From: Acetobacter garciniae
GTDB taxonomy: Bacteria > Pseudomonadota > Alphaproteobacteria > Acetobacterales > Acetobacteraceae
Length of the DNA: 64,000 nucleotides
Reading direction: 5' to 3'
Assembly: GCF_017377735.1 (NCBI RefSeq)
Contig: NZ_JAFVMH010000002.1
Location: forward strand, 372,001-436,000
Shown here: one piece after another, positions 27,335 through 36,807 of the stretch
Position numbering within the stretch: position 1 is the first letter of the stretch
Layout of the letters: each line of letters starts with the position of its first letter
Made by a program: the position numbers and the translations under genes
Notes under the pieces: model-generated
The model's input: only the letters and a program-made list of their open reading frames with translations
Databases searched by the model: none
What the model was told of the DNA's origin: nothing

Positions 27335-28678
27335 TTAGCTCTGCTTCATGGCGATGGTGGCCTGGAGCAGGTTGTCCGCGGTCGTCACCACCTTGGTGTT
27401 GGCGGAATAGGCTTCCTGCGCAACGATCAGGGCGGACAGGTCGCTGGTCAGGTCCGTGGTGGAGGATTCGACATAGCCGACCGAAAGCGTGCCGGTGCCG
27501 TTTTCACCGATCAGGCCGGTCTGCGCGCTGCCGGATGTGGCCGTGGCCGTATAGGCCTGCCCGTCCACCGCGTTCAGCCCGTTGACATTGGCGAAGTTGC
27601 TCAGCGCTACCTTGCCGATCAACTGCGTGTCGCCATTGTCGAAAGAGGCCATGACCGAGCCGTCGCTTTCAATGCTGACACCGGTGAAATTACCGCTCGT
27701 GACACTGTCGCTGGCGGTGCTGACCGTGTTGGTCGTGGCGGTGGAGGACACCGTCATGCCGCTGGTGCCGCCGATCGTGCCCAGGCTGAGATTGACGGTC
27801 TGGGCCGTGCCGTCCCCGTATGTCACGGTGATGGGCAGGGTGACCTTCGCGCCGCTGAGCGTGGAGGAATAATTGACAGTACCCGTGGAATCCGTGACGG
27901 ATTCCAGCGCGCCGCTGCTGTCGAAATTGACGTAATAGGTGTCGGACGTGACAGAACCGGTGCCCGTGCCGCTGGCCGTGACGGTCCAGGTCGTGGAACC
28001 ATCGCTGGTACCCGCCGTCGCAGTGGCCTGCGGTGTCCAGGTCAGCGTCGTGTCCATCGTGCTGTCTTTGGGGGCGTTCTGGTTGTAGCTGCCGTCGTAA
28101 ACCGCAGTCGCATCCGTGGTAACGGCCCCCGCACTGGCGGACAGGCTGCCCGTTGCCGTCAGCGTGGTGGTCTGGGTGGGGCGGAAAGCCACATTCGCGA
28201 CGTTGATCTGGGTCAGCGTTGTGCCCAGTGTGCTGGTCGTCGGGTCGACCATATAGCCGTCCAGGTAATACCCGGCGGTGTTGACCAGATAGCCGGCGTT
28301 GTTCTCATAGAACTCGCCGTTGCGGGTGTAATACTGCTGGTCCTGGAACTGCGTGGTGCCGGATGACGTGGCCCCTGTTTCCTTCGAAACGTCGAACAGG
28401 CCGCTGCCCGAGATCGTCAGGGCCAGGGTGTCCGTGCTGCTGGACGCTGTACCCTGGTTGTCGACATGCTGCACCGTCACGGCGGCCACCGAATCCGAGA
28501 CCCCTTCCGCGAAGGCGGCACCGCTCAGCGATCCGGCGACAAAGTCCTGGAACGCCGTACTGTCGGCCTTGTAGCCAACGGTCTGGCTGTTGGCGATGTT
28601 GTTACTGAGGTTCGTAAACGCCGTTGACTGCGCGTTAATGCCGCTGACAGCCGTGGAAAGGGCATTGAAGACCGACAT
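27335..28678 (-). CDS. flgE: Flagellar hook protein FlgE
   Basis: A 447-residue hook subunit. The N-terminal rod/hook domain (STAVSGINAQSTAFTNLSNN, about 8-27) and C-terminal domain (YSANTKVVTTADNLLQATIA) are standard. The middle is a long Ser/Thr-rich variable region with no cysteine, as expected for an exposed hook domain. It is monocistronic here. Downstream DNA has a hairpin; the upstream gap (28679-28935) separates it from flhB and shows no clear promoter. Confidence 0.92.
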   Translation of the reverse strand: MSVFNALSTAVSGINAQSTAFTNLSNNIANSQTVGYKADSTAFQDFVAGSLSGAAFAEGVSDSVAAVTVQHVDNQGTASSSTDTLALTISGSGLFDVSKETGATSSGTTQFQDQQYYTRNGEFYENNAGYLVNTAGYYLDGYMVDPTTSTLGTTLTQINVANVAFRPTQTTTLTATGSLSASAGAVTTDATAVYDGSYNQNAPKDSTMDTTLTWTPQATATAGTSDGSTTWTVTASGTGTGSVTSDTYYVNFDSSGALESVTDSTGTVNYSSTLSGAKVTLPITVTYGDGTAQTVNLSLGTIGGTSGMTVSSTATTNTVSTASDSVTSGNFTGVSIESDGSVMASFDNGDTQLIGKVALSNFANVNGLNAVDGQAYTATATSGSAQTGLIGENGTGTLSVGYVESSTTDLTSDLSALIVAQEAYSANTKVVTTADNLLQATIAMKQS

Positions 28679-28935
28679 GAGTTATCCCTGCCTTGCGCGC
28701 GCTGCTGTACTGTCCCGTCCCGCCCTTGGCCCCTGTTGCCGGGGCGAACCAAACGAGCGTCTTACGGTACGGAATGGCGGCTAATTACATTCCCAACGCG
28801 ACATCTACGCCTTAATGGTTTTTTGACTAGCACGTATGACACAAAACGCAAGGTTTTCCTGCGCTGCGGGGTGTTGCTGGCGGGCGCCGCGCGGGCCTGC
28901 CCCAGGCTTGGGGGCAGTGCGCGCAAACAGGGCGT

Positions 28936-30024
28936 TCAGCGGCGCGGGGCCGCGCGTGAACCGGGGGTTTTCAGCTTCATGACATAGGCGATGATCGCCG
29001 CCACGGGCTGGAAATATTCAGGTGGGATCTCGGAATCCAGCGGCAGGGTGAACAGGGCGCGCGCGACGGGCGGGTTGGAGACAATGGTCACCCGCGATTC
29101 CTCGGCGGTCTGGCGGATGCGTGCCGCAAGCTCGTCCGCGCCCTTGGCCACGATCGTGGGGGCCGTGTCCGTCCCGCTTTCATAGGACAGGGCGACGGCG
29201 TAATGGGTCGGATTCGTAATGACGACCGTGGCTGTCTTGACCGCCTGGAGCATGCGCTGGCGGGCGCGCTTGCGGCGCAGCACCCGCAGGCGGGACTTGA
29301 CCTGCGGGTCCCCTTCCGTCTGGCGCGTTTCGTCCTTGATGTCCTGGAAGCTCATGCGCAGCTTGCTCAGCCTGTGGTAGCGCGTCCACAGATCGTCCAG
29401 CAGCCCTATGGCGCACTGCACCACAAGAATGGTGAGTGTCGCGTACATGAACCACGACCCCAGTTCGGATGTCAGGCGGATAATGGTCCACCGTTCGGCC
29501 TGGGGGGCGATGGCGAGCGTGCCCTTCGCCACGCCAAAAAGCAGGAACCCGAAGACACTGAACTTGACCATGCTCTTGATGAGTTCGATCAGGTTCGTAA
29601 CGCCGAACAGGCGCTTGATCCCGTTCATGGGCGACAGGCGCGAGATATCGGGTATCAGGCTTTGCGGGCGGAACAGCATGCCGGTCTGGAGCATGCCGCA
29701 GGCCAGCACCGTGACAAGACTGGCCAGCACCAGCGGCAGGGCCAGCTTCAACCCTTCAAAGCCCGCCTGCCGGGTCATCCGGTTGATCGATGTCATGTCG
29801 GTGGGGATCTGGTCGAAATGTTCCATCAGCCCGTGCATGTTCTGCACGAACACCTGCGCGGACGATGCCGCCGTCATGCTGAAGACAAGCAGGAACGCCC
29901 CAAGGACTGCGAACATCTGCACTTCGCGCGATTGGGCGATATTGCCTTCCTCACGCGCGGTTTCCAGTTTCTTGCTTGTGGGGGCTTGTGTCTTTTCGCC
30001 GCCACCCGAGCCTTCGTCCGCCAT
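28936..30024 (-). CDS. flhB: Flagellar export switch protein FlhB
   Basis: Export-gate protein that switches substrate class by self-cleavage. The 362-residue product has a polar start (GEKTQAPTSKKLETAREEG), four membrane spans and the autocleavage motif NPTH at residues 271-274, followed by HYAVALSY and the typical late SNPPVARAL. All catalytic features are intact. It is the last gene of fliE-fliQ-fliR-flhB, starting 12 bases after fliR. Confidence 0.95.
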   Translation of the reverse strand: MADEGSGGGEKTQAPTSKKLETAREEGNIAQSREVQMFAVLGAFLLVFSMTAASSAQVFVQNMHGLMEHFDQIPTDMTSINRMTRQAGFEGLKLALPLVLASLVTVLACGMLQTGMLFRPQSLIPDISRLSPMNGIKRLFGVTNLIELIKSMVKFSVFGFLLFGVAKGTLAIAPQAERWTIIRLTSELGSWFMYATLTILVVQCAIGLLDDLWTRYHRLSKLRMSFQDIKDETRQTEGDPQVKSRLRVLRRKRARQRMLQAVKTATVVITNPTHYAVALSYESGTDTAPTIVAKGADELAARIRQTAEESRVTIVSNPPVARALFTLPLDSEIPPEYFQPVAAIIAYVMKLKTPGSRAAPRR

Positions 30025-30036
30025 GACCGCGTGTCC

Positions 30037-30849
30037 TCAGTGCCTGGGCGCGCCTACGCCAATACCCGGAAGACCCAGCAGCAGGTCCCCCATTCTTTCC
30101 TGCCAGACCCCTGTCATGACCTGGATCAGCAGGGCCAGAAGAAAAACGCCGCCCAGAAGCTGGGCAGGCATGGCAAGGGAATAAACCTGAATGGCGGGCA
30201 GCAGCCGGTTCAGCACGCCCAGCATGGCCGGCCACAACGTGCCGATCAGGATAAAGGGGCCCGCCAGTTGCAGGGCCAGGGCAAAGGTCTGGCTGGTGGC
30301 ATGCGTGATGCTGATCGCCATGTCGCTGATCATGGGCATATGCCCGGGCGGGAACAGCGTGTATGACCCGGTGACAGCGGCCAGCGGCAGCGCGTACAGG
30401 CCGGTGGACAGGAAAATGACCGGCACCAGGGCCGAGGCCATGTGGCTGATGGCCGTGCTGCTTGCCCCCAGTTCGGGATCGGGCTGGAGCACGCTGCTCA
30501 AGCCCGTGAATACGGCGATGATCTGCATGGCAATGGCGATGGCTTCGGACACCAGCCGCGCCAGAAGCCCGATAAACGCGCCGCACAGCAATTCACCCAC
30601 GATCAGGGCGACGGCCAGGAACGGAATATGGATGGCGTGGGTCGCGACATCCATCAACTGGTCCTGCAACACGGGCAGGACGGCCACTGTGGTGCAGAGC
30701 GAAAGCCCGGCCCGGACCACCATGGGCGATGTGGTGTCGCCCAGCCCCGGCGATGTCATGATGAGCGCGCTGATGCGGCACAGGATGATAAGGAAAAGGG
30801 CTGCGAGCACTGCCACCGACCCGCCGGGGATAAACGGCACCCCCGTCAT
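30037..30849 (-). CDS. fliR: Flagellar export protein FliR
   Basis: A 270-residue membrane component of the export gate with about six spans (for example VAVLAALFLIILCRISALIM and FLAVALIVGELLCGAFIGLLA). Family features include the GL(S/A) SVLQPDPE-like segment near residues 118-125 and the late PAQLLGGVFLLALL. The start at ATG 30849 is preferred over the upstream frame because it begins just before the first span. It is followed closely by flhB. Confidence 0.9.
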   Translation of the reverse strand: MTGVPFIPGGSVAVLAALFLIILCRISALIMTSPGLGDTTSPMVVRAGLSLCTTVAVLPVLQDQLMDVATHAIHIPFLAVALIVGELLCGAFIGLLARLVSEAIAIAMQIIAVFTGLSSVLQPDPELGASSTAISHMASALVPVIFLSTGLYALPLAAVTGSYTLFPPGHMPMISDMAISITHATSQTFALALQLAGPFILIGTLWPAMLGVLNRLLPAIQVYSLAMPAQLLGGVFLLALLIQVMTGVWQERMGDLLLGLPGIGVGAPRH

Positions 30850-30955
30850 TCCCGCGCGCCAGCCCGGCTGTTCAGCCCTGTGTGTCGGGCCAGGCGTTGC
30901 GGGCCACATCTGCCCAGGCGGGAGAAATGAAACGCGCCAGCGGGGAGAGGGGCGG

Positions 30956-31231
30956 TCATGACCCGCCGACCAGGATCATCTGGTCGAAAATGGTGTGGGC
31001 GTATGTATTGAGCGTCGAATACATGAACGAGCCGGTCATCAGCAGGGCCGCCATGGCGGCGACGAATTTCGGCACGAAGGAAAGGGTCGCTTCGCTGACC
31101 TGGGTCATGGCCTGGAACAGGGACACCAGCAGCCCCGCACAAAGCGAGGCCAGAAGTGACGGCGCCCCCATTTTTACGGCGACAAGCAGGGTCTGGCGCA
31201 GAATCTCATGAATATCGACCGTATGCTGCAT
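30956..31231 (-). CDS. fliQ: Flagellar export protein FliQ
   Basis: A 91-residue protein with two membrane spans (APSLLASLCAGLLVSLFQAM and FVAAMAALLMTGSFMYSTLN), the standard FliQ size and pattern, including LFQAMTQVSEATLSF between the spans. It is part of the export gate with FliP and FliR; fliP is not in this window. It lies between fliE (14 bases upstream) and fliR. Confidence 0.92.
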   Translation of the reverse strand: MQHTVDIHEILRQTLLVAVKMGAPSLLASLCAGLLVSLFQAMTQVSEATLSFVPKFVAAMAALLMTGSFMYSTLNTYAHTIFDQMILVGGS

Positions 31232-31245
31232 ATGATTATGGCGGC

Positions 31246-31584
31246 CTAGACCGACATTTTCATGACATCCTGATACGCCTGGACAACCCGGTCCCTGACT
31301 GTGGTGACCGTTTGCAGGGTCAGCTTGGCTTCCTCGACCGAGGTTGCGATATCCGTCAGGCTTCCCTTGCCCGACAGGCCCGTCGCGGTCTGGGCTTCCG
31401 CCGTCTTGCCGGTCGCGATGGCGCCGGTCAGCGCGTTGTTCAGGACATTCGTGAACCCCGATACCGCATCGGAGGTCTGTGTATCGTCGTTCGTGCCCAG
31501 CCCCGTGGCGGTGGATTGCAGGGTCTGCTGGGTTTGCCCATAGGCGTTCAGCGCATCGAGACTGCGTGTGGCGTCACTAATCAT
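31246..31584 (-). CDS. fliE: Flagellar hook-basal body protein FliE
   Basis: A 112-residue protein connecting the MS-ring to the rod. The C-terminal half carries the family pattern (VEEAKLTLQTVTTVRDRVVQ, then AYQDVMKMSV). ATG 31584 is chosen; the open frame continues about 290 bases upstream but with no FliE-like sequence. flgB and flgC, usually directly upstream of fliE, are not here. Confidence 0.88.
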   Translation of the reverse strand: MISDATRSLDALNAYGQTQQTLQSTATGLGTNDDTQTSDAVSGFTNVLNNALTGAIATGKTAEAQTATGLSGKGSLTDIATSVEEAKLTLQTVTTVRDRVVQAYQDVMKMSV

Positions 31585-31972
31585 ATAGGTCGGTACTCTG
31601 CTTGTGTTGACCTCAGCCAACAGGCTGAAAACCAGGAAAACCGCATTGTGGCGGTGGGTTCCAATGGCCCGCAGTCTACGCATTCCCGCCCCATAACGCC
31701 AGAGACTTTTCCGCCCGCAGGCGGTGCAAAACCAACAATCTTGCCCCTGCCGGTTGATGGCCATGCCGTGACGTGAAATGGTGTGCGCGAACGCTGCCGT
31801 GCAGGCATGGCGGCGGGGAACGATTTTAGCTTTTCCGCCCAGCACCGGGCGCGTGTGCCCGCAGGCCTGCCGCGGCATGTCGGCCAGGGGGTGCCCGTGC
31901 TATGGGCAGGAACGGCGGGTATTGCCTGCTACGGGTATTTCACTATGGGTATTTCAGTTGGATGATCGGATC
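31585..31972. other. Divergent gap upstream of fliE
   Basis: No gene is supported. The region should contain the promoter of the fliE-fliQ-fliR-flhB operon and that of the secreted-protein gene on the plus strand. Open frames here lack ribosome-binding sites and known patterns. In many alphaproteobacteria this place is taken by flgB and flgC. Confidence 0.35.
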
Positions 31973-32671
31973 ATGCCGTTCAGCAGAAAAGGGCGCGACA
32001 GGGTGAAAAAGCGGAGCTTGGCGCAGAAAATACGTTGGAACGCGGCGCTGCCGGGTATGCGCAAGACCATGTCGGTGATGCTGCTTGCAGGCCTGTGCGC
32101 AGGCGTGGGGAATGTCAGCGGCATGGCGGCGACCGGCACCCGCACGACGCCCGTCCATCGTTCCGATCTGCCCGACACGGGTGATGACGGTCTGCGCTGT
32201 CCGTCCGGGCCGGTCCACATTGTGGAGGTGCACGCCTATGCCGGGCAGGCCGAAGGGGCCGGGGCGGGTCTTTCCACCGGTGTCGCCTCGGCCGAGATAT
32301 GCGCGTCCGATGCCACCCGTTTTACCGATGTGGTGACACGCGGCACCCCGGGCGATGGAAGCGGGCAGACCGCAGCGGGCGAGAAGACCGGCGTGGAAGG
32401 AACTATCCAGATTCGCGGCCGCACCGCCCAGATGGACGCCAATATCTATATTCCCATGGGCATGGATATCGCCCAGTGCGCCCAGGCGGATACCCAGCAG
32501 CAGGATGGTTCCCAGCCATCCACCCCATGCAGGCCCCACCCCTTTGTGGCGAGCTTTGCCGGGACATGGGTTTTTTCATCGGGCAAATGGTCGCATTTTT
32601 CCGTCGGCACCGATGCTGCGGGCAATCCGGTCACCCTTGTGGTGCGGCTGACCAACGGCCCACAGGAGTAG
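31973..32671 (+). CDS. Secreted protein of unknown function
   Basis: A 232-residue protein. A basic lead is followed by a signal peptide (MSVMLLAGLCAGVGNVSG, cleavage near GMAATG). The mature part has four cysteines (DDGLRCPSG, SAEICAS, IAQCAQ, STPCRP) that could form two disulfides, and a C-terminal beta-rich end (FAGTWVFSSGKWSHF, TLVVRLTNG). I know no family. ATG 32057 (MRKTMSVML) is an equally credible start that begins at the signal peptide. It sits between the fliE operon and flagellin, so a surface or motility role is possible. Confidence 0.6.
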   Translation: MPFSRKGRDRVKKRSLAQKIRWNAALPGMRKTMSVMLLAGLCAGVGNVSGMAATGTRTTPVHRSDLPDTGDDGLRCPSGPVHIVEVHAYAGQAEGAGAGLSTGVASAEICASDATRFTDVVTRGTPGDGSGQTAAGEKTGVEGTIQIRGRTAQMDANIYIPMGMDIAQCAQADTQQQDGSQPSTPCRPHPFVASFAGTWVFSSGKWSHFSVGTDAAGNPVTLVVRLTNGPQE

Positions 32672-32764
32672 AAGCGGCGTTCAGGTGCCTCAGGGCTTCT
32701 GAATCACGGCCCGGTTTCGATCGTTACGATTCCCTGCGGTTTTCCGCCCTGTCCATTACATAAG

Positions 32765-32795
32765 CAGGGCAGTGCGGTCGCACGCTTGCTGCCCT
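32765..32795. promoter_or_regulatory. Nested palindrome in the flagellin leader region
   Basis: Outer arms agggcag/ctgccct enclose a perfect inner palindrome gtgcg-gt-cgcac. It lies 165 bases before the flagellin start and 94 after the secreted-protein stop. It could end the upstream transcript or bind a regulator of flagellin. It overlaps a weak GG-N10-GC sigma-54-like match. Confidence 0.3.
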
Positions 32796-32960
32796 ATGGC
32801 GGGGGGGCGGCCCATCCCGCGCCGATTTCCGGGGGTGAGAGAAAATTCATGGCAGGGACGAAAAAAAATAGCGTTCTGGTAACCTTCTCTTAGCCATTGG
32901 CGCCTTTATTGGTCTCAAGCGGGCGTGACCAACAGTCCGCCGTAGTATGGAGAAACCCCA

Positions 32961-33884
32961 GTGAGCCTTTCCGTCAACACCAACACCTCCTCGATGATCG
33001 CCATTGAAACCCTCAATGCGACCGAGACCTCCCTGAGCAAGACCCAGAACGCCGTTTCCACCGGCCTGAAGGTTGCCACCTCCGCCGACAACGCCGCGTC
33101 CTACGGCATTGCGCAGCAGATGGATGGCAACATCGCTGGCCAGGGCGCTGTGAACGACGGCCTGACCTATGCGTCCCAGGTTGTCAGCTCCACCAACACC
33201 GCCGCCGCAAAGATCCTCAGCATCCTGAGCAGCGTGCAGTCCGCCGTGACCTCGCTGGGTGACAACTCCGGTTCCGCGACCGCGATGGAACAGATCGCCA
33301 CGCAGATCGACGGTTACCTCGACAACATCGACACCATTGCCCGTACGGCCACGTTCAACGGCGTGAACCTGCTTTCCGGGACCGGTACGGTCACGACGCT
33401 GGGGATCACCGCCAACACCATGACCTTCGTCACGGGTCTGACGGGTGATACGTCCACCATCAATACGCAGGCCTACATTTCGGGCCTGACGGCTGGCAGC
33501 AGCTTCTCCATGGCTCTTGGCCTGGGCAGCGGCGGTTCCAACACCGTCAGTGCGACAGCCAACGCATTTGTCAGCGCTGCTGGCAGCATCAGCGGTGGTG
33601 TGAGCGCCCTGAACACCCTGATCTCCAAGGTGACCGACGCCATCAAGGAAATGACGGCGCTGACCTCCAAGCTCGGTTCCGAAACCAACGTGATCACGAC
33701 CATGGCCAGCTATGGTTCCACGCTGTCTGACAACCTGACGTCCGGCGTTGGCGCCCTGACCGATGCCGACATGACCGCTGAAAGCGCGAAGCTGACCTCG
33801 CTGCAGACCAAGCAGTCCCTGGGCATCAAGGCGCTGATGATTGCGAACTCGCAGTCCCAGAACCTGCTCTCGCTGTTCCAGTAA
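32961..33884 (+). CDS. Flagellin
   Basis: A 307-residue filament subunit. The N-terminal D0/D1 helices (SVNTNTSSMIAIETLNATET) and C-terminal helices (SLGIKALMIANSQSQNLLSL, ending FQ) are intact, with a short variable centre and no cysteine, as in compact alphaproteobacterial flagellins. The start is GTG at 32961, supported by GGAG 8 bases upstream. It is Ser/Thr-rich and a possible substrate for the TPR-glycosyltransferase at 18131. It is transcribed alone and followed by a strong terminator. Confidence 0.93.
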   Translation: MSLSVNTNTSSMIAIETLNATETSLSKTQNAVSTGLKVATSADNAASYGIAQQMDGNIAGQGAVNDGLTYASQVVSSTNTAAAKILSILSSVQSAVTSLGDNSGSATAMEQIATQIDGYLDNIDTIARTATFNGVNLLSGTGTVTTLGITANTMTFVTGLTGDTSTINTQAYISGLTAGSSFSMALGLGSGGSNTVSATANAFVSAAGSISGGVSALNTLISKVTDAIKEMTALTSKLGSETNVITTMASYGSTLSDNLTSGVGALTDADMTAESAKLTSLQTKQSLGIKALMIANSQSQNLLSLFQ

Positions 33885-33928
33885 GTCGCTTTCTCGCTCC
33901 GGGCCTTGTGGGGTCCGGAGCAGCAGGC

Positions 33929-33965
33929 AAAAAATGCCCCCGGCTTTGGCTGGGGGCATTTTTTT
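33929..33965 (+). terminator. Rho-independent terminator after flagellin
   Basis: A stem of aaaaaatgccccc paired with gggggcattttttt encloses a short loop, starting 45 bases after the flagellin stop. The 3' T-run is strong. The A-run on the 5' side makes it potentially two-way. Confidence 0.92.
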
Positions 33966-34234
33966 GTGCCGGTTCAATCTCTTTGCGTCTTTGAATCTTA
34001 TGGATTCGGAAAGGTTCCAAATTCGGAATTTCATCAAGCCGAAGCAACGCAGGGGATAGGCCGCATGCCCGAAGGGACCAGACCCTGCAAGCTGATCAGG
34101 CTTTCCGTCTGGCGGCTTATGGGGTGCCGCATTATGCGACAGGGGTCGTCCCGCAGCCTTGCGTCGCGATAGTTGATCGACCGTTTCAGGCGGAAACCCT
34201 CGCCAGCCTTCCGCCGTGACTGTCGATCAGGCTT

Positions 34235-34969
34235 CTAGAACGGCAGGACGCTGTCCAGAATCTGCTGGCCGTAACGCGGGGTCTGCAGTTTGGTAAGCTG
34301 CCCGCGCCCGCCGTATGAAATACGGGCTTCGGCTATCCTGTCGTGGGTGACGGTATTGTCTTCCGTAATATCCTGCGGCCGTACAACACCGCTGACCATC
34401 AGTTGCCGCAGTTCTCCATTGATCCGCACTTCCTGCCGGGCCACGACCACGAAATTGCCGTTGGGCAGCACCTGCGTGATCGTGCCCGCCAGGGACAGGG
34501 TCACCGTTTCGTTGCGTCGGATCGTTCCCGCCGCCGTGTTGGCGCTGGCGCTGCTGGTATCGAGTGCCGTCGAACTGGTCAGGTGCGAAATACCCTTGCC
34601 CTGGAACCCGAACAGGCTGGGAATACCGAAATTTTCCGAACCACTCCCCGCGGCCGATGTGTTGTCCGTCAGGGCGGCATTGTCGGCAATCAGCACGCTG
34701 ATCTTGATCAGATCCCCCACCTGCGATGCCCGCTGGTCCTTGAAGAAGGCGCGGCTACCCGGCCGCCACAGGCTGCCGACTTCCGTCGGTGGCGGTTGCA
34801 GCGGGGGCATGGGCATGGTCACGGGGCGATAATCGGGGGCCTGGGTCGGGTCCGAGGTCTTGGTCATGCGTGGCGGATGACCCGTTTCGCTCAGGTCGGC
34901 AAGGCCCGAGCAGCCGGTCAGGCACAACAGCCCCGCGACAACGGCACCTGGCAGGCGGTGTTTCCCCAA
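34235..34969 (-). CDS. flgH: Flagellar L-ring lipoprotein FlgH
   Basis: A 244-residue outer-membrane lipoprotein forming the L-ring. Signal peptide and lipobox LTGC are near residues 12-20. Conserved blocks are GSLWRPGSRAFFKDQRA, VGDLIKISVLIAD and the end DITEDNTVTHDRIAEARISY with YGGRGQLT. The start codon is TTG (34969): a stop lies just upstream in frame and GGGAG is 7 bases before it. It is the last gene of flgG-flgA-flgH, 25 bases after flgA. Confidence 0.92.
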   Translation of the reverse strand: MGKHRLPGAVVAGLLCLTGCSGLADLSETGHPPRMTKTSDPTQAPDYRPVTMPMPPLQPPPTEVGSLWRPGSRAFFKDQRASQVGDLIKISVLIADNAALTDNTSAAGSGSENFGIPSLFGFQGKGISHLTSSTALDTSSASANTAAGTIRRNETVTLSLAGTITQVLPNGNFVVVARQEVRINGELRQLMVSGVVRPQDITEDNTVTHDRIAEARISYGGRGQLTKLQTPRYGQQILDSVLPF

Positions 34970-34994
34970 TGGTCAGCTCCCACGCATCGAAAGG

Positions 34995-36017
34995 CTACCG
35001 CAATGACGTGTCTGCCCGCGTATTCGCGCGGGCAGACGCCGTCAGGCGGCGCAGGGTGTTTGAATCGGACGGTATGGCGGTCGATCCGGGATCGACTTCG
35101 ATTTCCGAGCTGTTGATCACGCGGCCGGTAATGATCATGGCGGTCGCCAGGTTCAGCGCGCGCATATATTGTCCGGCCCCCCCGTCTTCCAGCGCCCGGC
35201 CGGTCGCGGCCAGATGGATGCCGGGGGCGGAAAAGGCGATCAGCACCGGGTCGCCCCTGTGGACCAGGATCGTGCGGTGCAGGTCCCGGTCCAGAACCGG
35301 CTCACCCGCCAGAACCGTGTTGGCCAGGGTCATCCCGTCCACATCGGCTTCGTTCGCGTAGGTCTTGGCGTTCGGGGTGCCGGTATAGGAATCGTTGATC
35401 TGCACGTCGGCCGGGGTAATGACGGCCCCGGTCTGCAAGGCGTGCGAGAACACCAGCACCTTGCGCGCGGCGTGGATCGCCCCGGTCAGCATGAAGGAAT
35501 CCTGCGTGATATCGCCCGTGGGCTGCGCCCGATAGACCGTGGCCGAAAACCGCCCGCTATGCTGATCCCAGTTGAGGTCGGACAGTACCACCGGCTTGGG
35601 GTCGTTGGGGGGCACCGTTATGGGATGGAAATCGAACAGATCGACCGAGACAGCGCCTACCCCGATATCGGGCAGGTTTTTCTCGACCAGGTCGGCAAAA
35701 TAGCTCTTGTCCAGCACCCGCCCAGCCCGGGTAATGGTGGCCAGGGCAGAGGCCGACTGGTCCAGCCAGTCAACCCCGTACTGGTCGGCAATGGCGATCA
35801 GTTGTCCGCCACCGACCTGAATGCTCGTGCCCGGTGCGGGGGCGGGGCCCAGAACCTTGTCCTGGCCGGGTTCAAGGTCCGCGAACAGATCGGACAGCTT
35901 GACGGTGCTGGCGCTGATGACCGTGGCAGTTCGAAGGGTCGCCGCCGACAGGGGGGCGCATTGCAGCGCAACGCAGGCCATGGCGGCCATTCCCCCGATT
36001 GCAACGCGCCGAAGCAT
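34995..36017 (-). CDS. flgA: P-ring assembly chaperone FlgA
   Basis: A 340-residue periplasmic chaperone for FlgI. A signal peptide (MAAMACVALQCAPLSAA) leads into an N-terminal region and a C-terminal SAF domain (VITPADVQINDSYTG; NTVLAGEPVLDRDLHRTI; VLIAFSAPGIHLAATGRALE). It is about 100 residues longer than E. coli FlgA, as in other alphaproteobacteria. It starts one base after the flgG stop. Confidence 0.88.
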   Translation of the reverse strand: MLRRVAIGGMAAMACVALQCAPLSAATLRTATVISASTVKLSDLFADLEPGQDKVLGPAPAPGTSIQVGGGQLIAIADQYGVDWLDQSASALATITRAGRVLDKSYFADLVEKNLPDIGVGAVSVDLFDFHPITVPPNDPKPVVLSDLNWDQHSGRFSATVYRAQPTGDITQDSFMLTGAIHAARKVLVFSHALQTGAVITPADVQINDSYTGTPNAKTYANEADVDGMTLANTVLAGEPVLDRDLHRTILVHRGDPVLIAFSAPGIHLAATGRALEDGGAGQYMRALNLATAMIITGRVINSSEIEVDPGSTAIPSDSNTLRRLTASARANTRADTSLR

Positions 36018-36018
36018 G

Positions 36019-36807
36019 TTATTTCAGGTTCGTCAGGGTCTGAAGCATTTCGTCGGACGCGGTAATGACCTTGCTGTTCATTTCATAGGCACGCTGTGCG
36101 GTGATCAGGTCCGTGATTTCCGTCACCACGTTCACCGAGGATTCTTCCAGGAATCCCTGGCGGATCGACCCGTATCCCACGCTTTGCGGCGTGCCGAGAT
36201 TGGCCGTGCCCGAAGACGTTGTTTCCGTAAACAGGTTCTGGCCCATGGCGGCCAGGCCGTTTTCGTTCTGGAAGGTGGCAAGCTGAAGCTGCCCCGCGAC
36301 CTGTGCCGTTGTCTGGCCAGAAACCGTGTACTGCACCTGCCCCGTCTGGTCGACGGTGATGTTTTCGGCGTTGTTGGGCAGGGAGATATCGGGTGTCAGC
36401 GGATAGCCGTCGGCGGTCACGATCGTACCGTCCGAAGACAGCGAGAACGTGCCGTCACGCGTATAGGCATATTCGCCCGAAGGCAGGGTGATACGGAAAT
36501 ACCCGGTCCCTTCAATGGCCAGATCCAGGGCATTGCCCGTCTGTTCCAGGGTGCCCTGTTCGTTGATCCGGTAGATACCGGCCGTGCGCACGCCCAGGCC
36601 GATCTGCGCACCCGCGGGCACCAGATCCCCGGTGTCGGAGCTCATGGTTCCCGCACGGCGGAGATCCTGGTAGATCAGGTCCTGAAATTCCGCCCTGCGG
36701 CGCTTGTAACCGGTGGTGGTCATGTTGGCGATGTTGTTGGAAATCGTCTCGACGTTCGTCGTCTGGGCCTGCATACCCGTGCCGGCGATATCAAGGGAAC
36801 GCATCAT
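36019..36807 (-). CDS. flgG: Distal rod protein FlgG
   Basis: A 262-residue distal rod subunit. It has the N-terminal rod motif (MRSLDIAGTGMQAQTTNVET, ISNNIANMTTTGYKR), the DLVPAGAQIGLGV segment specific to FlgG, and the C-terminal RAYEMNSKVITASDEMLQTL. It is first in flgG-flgA-flgH on the minus strand. flgF, normally directly upstream on the same strand, instead lies divergently. Confidence 0.93.
   Translation of the reverse strand: MMRSLDIAGTGMQAQTTNVETISNNIANMTTTGYKRRRAEFQDLIYQDLRRAGTMSSDTGDLVPAGAQIGLGVRTAGIYRINEQGTLEQTGNALDLAIEGTGYFRITLPSGEYAYTRDGTFSLSSDGTIVTADGYPLTPDISLPNNAENITVDQTGQVQYTVSGQTTAQVAGQLQLATFQNENGLAAMGQNLFTETTSSGTANLGTPQSVGYGSIRQGFLEESSVNVVTEITDLITAQRAYEMNSKVITASDEMLQTLTNLK

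Noticed and set aside
32775..32790. GG-N10-GC sigma-54-like match upstream of flagellin
   Set aside because: Only the two dinucleotides fit; such matches occur often by chance at this GC content and the leader would be about 160 bases.
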